Source: Chthonomonas calidirosea T49 (GTDB taxonomy: Bacteria > Armatimonadota > Chthonomonadetes > Chthonomonadales > Chthonomonadaceae). Taken from it: DNA of 64,000 nt. Position numbers and translations under genes: made by a program. Positions within the stretch are counted from its first letter, which is position 1. The number at the start of each line of letters is the position of its first letter. The notes under the pieces were generated by a model. That model ran no database searches. It was not told the DNA's origin and saw only the letters and a program-made list of their open reading frames with translations. Positions 63,779-64,000 of the stretch are shown here, piece after piece. The DNA lies in assembly GCF_000427095.1 (NCBI RefSeq), contig NC_021487.1:620001-684000 (forward strand). Reading direction: 5' to 3'.

Positions 63779-64000
63779 TCAATGAAAACTATGTGCTAAC
63801 GAGCCAATAAGCAACGTCCACCCATCGGCAAGCACGAAAAGCAGGAGCTTCGCCGGCAAGGAGATAATGGTCGGCGGCAACATCATCATCCCCATACTCA
63901 TAAGGGTGCTCGCCACCACGATATCAATGACCAAGAACGGCAAATAGATGTAGAAGCCGATGATAAACGCCGTTTTCAGTTCGCTGGTGAGAAAGGCAGG
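63779..64000 (-). CDS. fliP: Flagellar export protein FliP, C-terminal end
   Basis: The visible 73 residues begin [16 protein letters not shown] and continue with [20 protein letters not shown] and [20 protein letters not shown], the conserved C-terminal half of FliP, which forms the export gate of the flagellar type III apparatus with FliQ and FliR. The homologous injectisome protein SctR is similar, so a type III secretion gene is an alternative, though flagellar is more likely. The 5' part lies outside the window. It is the last gene of its operon, since a terminator follows. Confidence 0.9.
   Translation of the reverse strand, partial: PAFLTSELKTAFIIGFYIYLPFLVIDIVVASTLMSMGMMMLPPTIISLPAKLLLFVLADGWTLLIGSLAHSFH

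Overview
The window is a stretch of bacterial chromosome with no prophage, insertion sequence, CRISPR array or rRNA. Composition is about 50-55% GC. TTG and GTG starts are frequent. There is a prepilin whose N-terminus has the long '[20 protein letters not shown]' form followed by a Y-Q-Q-D-Y-D segment. Several large glycoside hydrolases and a DUF6785-type membrane protein are also present. Together these suggest the Armatimonadota, most like a Chthonomonas-type thermophilic aerobe; this assignment is inference from gene content, not a search result.

Layout. 1-8.7 kb: a partial unknown gene, recO, and two divergent secreted carbohydrate-active proteins (a 1235-aa multidomain protein and a GH20 hexosaminidase-like enzyme). 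8.8-13.8 kb: a leftward cytochrome c maturation operon ccmB-C-D-E-F, with a 45-residue ccmD and a CcmE carrying Cys instead of His in the haem-binding motif. 14-16.4 kb: an ABC-2 type permease overlapping a degenerate pseudopilin. 16.4-24 kb: a propeller/toroid protein, a group-2 type sigma factor, trpF, a DUF6785 membrane protein and a MacB-type permease. 24.1-25 kb: a 1-Cys peroxiredoxin behind a promoter with a PerR-box-like operator. 25.1-31.6 kb: sugar-nucleotide and glycan genes (GT2, galE, rfbA), a PAS-PAS-GGDEF diguanylate cyclase, an FAD oxidoreductase and a divergent phosphopantetheinyl transferase. 31.7-32 kb: tRNA-Gly and tRNA-Arg. 32.2-36 kb: etfB-etfA-etfD, a complete route from acyl-CoA-type dehydrogenases to quinone. 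36-42.9 kb: a leftward run that includes a MoaB/MogA-LarC fusion and a HEAT-TlpA fusion. 43-45 kb: an isolated atpD-atpC pair.

45-49.7 kb is a leftward translation block in transcription order: tRNA-Tyr, tRNA-Thr, tuf, rpmG, tRNA-Trp, secE, nusG, rplK, a three-helix membrane protein, rplA. It stops at rplA; rplJL-rpoBC do not follow. secE as given is split by what looks like a 4-bp tandem duplication. 49.8-51.3 kb holds a prepilin and a small Pro/Gly-rich membrane protein behind a strong promoter. 51.4-58.1 kb is a complete suf operon (Rrf2 regulator, sufB, C, D, S, U, T and an A-type carrier), with symmetric sites in front of the regulator. 58.3-63.7 kb encodes a GHL6-type hydrolase and a GH38 alpha-mannosidase. 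The window ends inside fliP.

Most notable: the MoaB/MogA-LarC fusion, the interrupted secE, the variant Ccm system, the membrane protein wedged between rplK and rplA, and symmetric operator candidates in front of the peroxiredoxin gene and the suf operon. I did not find a clear multi-gene system that I would call wholly undescribed.
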